This document shows, one piece after another, positions 5,812 to 7,270 of a stretch of DNA of 7,270 bases. The translations under genes were made by a program, and so were the position numbers. The stretch spans positions 1-7,270 of the forward strand of contig JASHQP010000526.1 in assembly GCA_030039095.1 (NCBI GenBank), given 5' to 3'. This stretch comes from Streptosporangiaceae bacterium (GTDB taxonomy: Bacteria > Actinomycetota > Actinomycetes > Streptosporangiales > Streptosporangiaceae). Numbering within the stretch: position 1 is the stretch's first letter; every line of letters begins with the position of its first letter. The notes beneath the pieces were generated by a model, which was not told where the DNA came from, did no database searches, and saw nothing but the letters and a program-made list of their open reading frames with translations.

Positions 5812-5888
5812 ACCCGCCCAGGATGAAATGCTGCGCCCGCCGCCGGGGTAGCACCTGCTGGTGGTCTGGATCATGCTGCTGACTGGCC

Positions 5889-7270
5889 GTGCGCCCGGTT
5901 GACCCGCGGCTGCTGCGTTACGCCCGGGCCGCCCGCCGCCAGCTGATCACCACCGTCGCCCTCGGGATCGTGGCCACGGCCGCGATCCTCGCCCAGGCCG
6001 GCCTGCTGGCCCACGCGCTCGCGTCCGCGGCCCGCGGTCACCCGGCCGTCCTGTGGGGCACGCTGCTGGGCTTGCTCGCCGTGGTCGCCGTGCGGGTCGC
6101 GGTGGCCTACGGTGGCGAGGTCTGCGCGCTGCGCGCTGCCGCTGCCGTCAAGTCTCAGCTGCGGCGCGCGCTCGCTGCCCGCACGATCGGGCTCGGCCCG
6201 GCCTGGTCCGGCGGGCAGGGCGGCCAGGGCGGGCGGGGCGGGCAGAGCGCGGAGGTCGCCGCGCTGGCCACCAGGGGCCTCGACGGGCTTGATCCCTATT
6301 TCGCCCGCTACCTGCCCCAGCTCGTGCTCGCGGTCGCGGTCCCGGTCGCGGTCCTGGCGCGGGTGGCCGCTGCCGACTGGATCTCCGCCGTCCTCATCGC
6401 GACGACGCTGCCGCTGATCCCGCTGTTCGCGGTGCTGGTCGGCTGGCACACCAAGGCCCGCACACGCCGGCAGTGGCGGCTGCTCGCCACGCTCGCCGGG
6501 CACTTCCTCGACGTCGTCGAGGGCCTGCCCACGCTCGAGGTGTTCGGCAGGGCAAAGCACCAGGAGAAGGTGATCGGCGAGGTCACCGGCGCCTACCGGT
6601 CGGCGACCATGTCCGCGCTGCGGGTCGCATTCGCCTCCGCGCTGGTCCTCGAGCTCGCCGCCGCGGTCGCCACCGCGCTGGTCGCGGTCGAGGTCGGGCT
6701 GCGGCTGCTCTACGGCCACATGGCGTACGAGACCGCGCTGCTCGTGCTGCTGCTGACGCCCGAGGCGTTCCTGCCGCTGCGCGCGGTCGCCGCCCAGTTC
6801 CACGCGAGCATGGAGGGCGCCGCCGCCGCCGGGCGGGTGCTGGAGATCCTGGAGGCCGAGTCACCTTCCCGCCTCACGGCAACGCCGCGTATCCAGGCTG
6901 CCGACCTGCGCACCGAGGAGATCACCCTGAACGCGGTGACGGTGGCGCATCCGGGTCGCGACCGGCCGGCCCTGCGGGTGCTGAGCCTGGCGATCCGGCC
7001 GGGCGAGCGGGTCGCGGTGACCGGGCCGAGCGGGGCAGGCAAGAGCACGGTGCTGGCGCTGCTGCTCGGGTTCGTCCAGCCCGCCGCCGGAACTATCCAG
7101 GCCGGCGGCAGCGACCTGGCCGCGATCGACCTCGCCCGGTGGCGCGCCCAGATCGCCTGGGTGCCGCAGCAGCCGCATCTGTTCGCGGGCACCGCCGCCG
7201 GCAACATCGCGCTCGGGAACCCCGGCGCCAGCATGGACGAGATCGCCCGGGCGGCCGAGCTGGCCGGTGC
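5889..7270 (+). CDS. cydD: Thiol reductant ABC exporter subunit CydD (3' end beyond window)
   Basis: 460 codons of a half-ABC transporter that, with CydC, exports cysteine/glutathione to the cell exterior and is needed for assembly of cytochrome bd oxidase. The membrane domain shows helices near 19-43, 54-76, 141-160, 163-184, 243-273 and 279-298, with typical CydD blocks LATRGLDGLDPYFARYLPQL, LPLIPLFAVLVGW, GHFLDVVEGLPTLEVFGRAK and LLLTPEAFLPLR. The ATPase domain begins near 343; Walker A is GPSGAGKST (379-387) and the Q-loop region is WVPQQPHLF (424-432). Signature and Walker B lie beyond the edge. GTG 5889-5891 is the first usable start after an in-frame TGA at 5880-5882; the ribosome binding site is weak. 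In many actinobacteria cydA and cydB precede cydD, but here a GAP-like remnant does. Whether CydC follows or is fused cannot be seen. Confidence 0.93.
   Translation, partial: MRPVDPRLLRYARAARRQLITTVALGIVATAAILAQAGLLAHALASAARGHPAVLWGTLLGLLAVVAVRVAVAYGGEVCALRAAAAVKSQLRRALAARTIGLGPAWSGGQGGQGGRGGQSAEVAALATRGLDGLDPYFARYLPQLVLAVAVPVAVLARVAAADWISAVLIATTLPLIPLFAVLVGWHTKARTRRQWRLLATLAGHFLDVVEGLPTLEVFGRAKHQEKVIGEVTGAYRSATMSALRVAFASALVLELAAAVATALVAVEVGLRLLYGHMAYETALLVLLLTPEAFLPLRAVAAQFHASMEGAAAAGRVLEILEAESPSRLTATPRIQAADLRTEEITLNAVTVAHPGRDRPALRVLSLAIRPGERVAVTGPSGAGKSTVLALLLGFVQPAAGTIQAGGSDLAAIDLARWRAQIAWVPQQPHLFAGTAAGNIALGNPGASMDEIARAAELAG
6210..6245 (+). repeat. Four 9-bp tandem repeats in cydD coding a Gly-rich loop
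   Basis: GGCGGGCAG, GGCGGCCAG, GGCGGGCGG and GGCGGGCAG code for GGQ-GGQ-GGR-GGQ at residues 108-119, in the cytoplasmic loop between the second and third membrane helices. It is an in-frame, flexible insertion likely made by repeat slippage; it leaves the flanking CydD blocks intact. Confidence 0.75.

Noticed and set aside
5849..5902. End of an upstream plus-strand gene (hydrophobic HLLVVWIMLLTG reading)
   Set aside because: The stretch begins right after an in-frame TAG and holds only about a dozen residues; it does not match a CydB C-terminus.
5871..6803. Minus-strand frame rich in Gln, Arg and Gly opposite cydD
   Set aside because: Shadow of cydD, whose residues match the family throughout.

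Overview
The window is a very GC-rich stretch with actinomycete character: strong G/C bias at third codon positions, GTG starts, tightly packed genes and short purine-rich ribosome binding sites. No rRNA, tRNA, CRISPR array or insertion sequence was seen. Genus cannot be fixed from the sequence alone.

Layout. On the minus strand, from right to left, lie: a decayed C-terminal fragment resembling the GAP/Sap membrane-protein family (5585-5811); a cysteine- and histidine-free carboxymuconolactone decarboxylase-like protein (5104-5463); a short SHOCT-domain protein (4801-5076); a multi-pass membrane protein of unknown function (4101-4793); a DUF2252 protein (2512-3969); and a long open frame running off the left edge (1-2515). 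Spacings of 27 and 7 nt, a 131-nt gap with no terminator seen, and a 4-nt GTGA overlap suggest that the five intact genes form one operon reading leftwards. On the plus strand a divergent gene, cydD (5889 to the right edge), encodes the first half of the CydDC thiol/heme-associated ABC exporter; it is cut by the window end.

The most unusual object is the leftmost frame. It encodes a complete ClC-type chloride channel domain (about residues 25-437), a Pro/Ala/Arg-rich linker, and then, with no stop codon, a sulfatase-like domain of the large bacterial arylsulfatase type. In the part visible, most recognisable active-site positions of that sulfatase are replaced: the GKWH-type Lys and His by Arg and Asp, the His of the CHAP-type motif by Asp, and the metal-binding Asp-Asn pair by Ala-Gly. 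Only the N-terminal Asp-Asp pair and a Ser-type formylglycine-like motif remain. It therefore reads as a ClC channel with a pseudo-sulfatase tail where many ClC proteins carry cytoplasmic CBS domains.

The 121-nt region upstream of the putative operon contains a perfect 7-bp inverted repeat and a set of direct repeats with an exact 10-bp period, both candidates for regulator binding. How the operon products cooperate is not known; a membrane- or anion-related stress function is only an inference.
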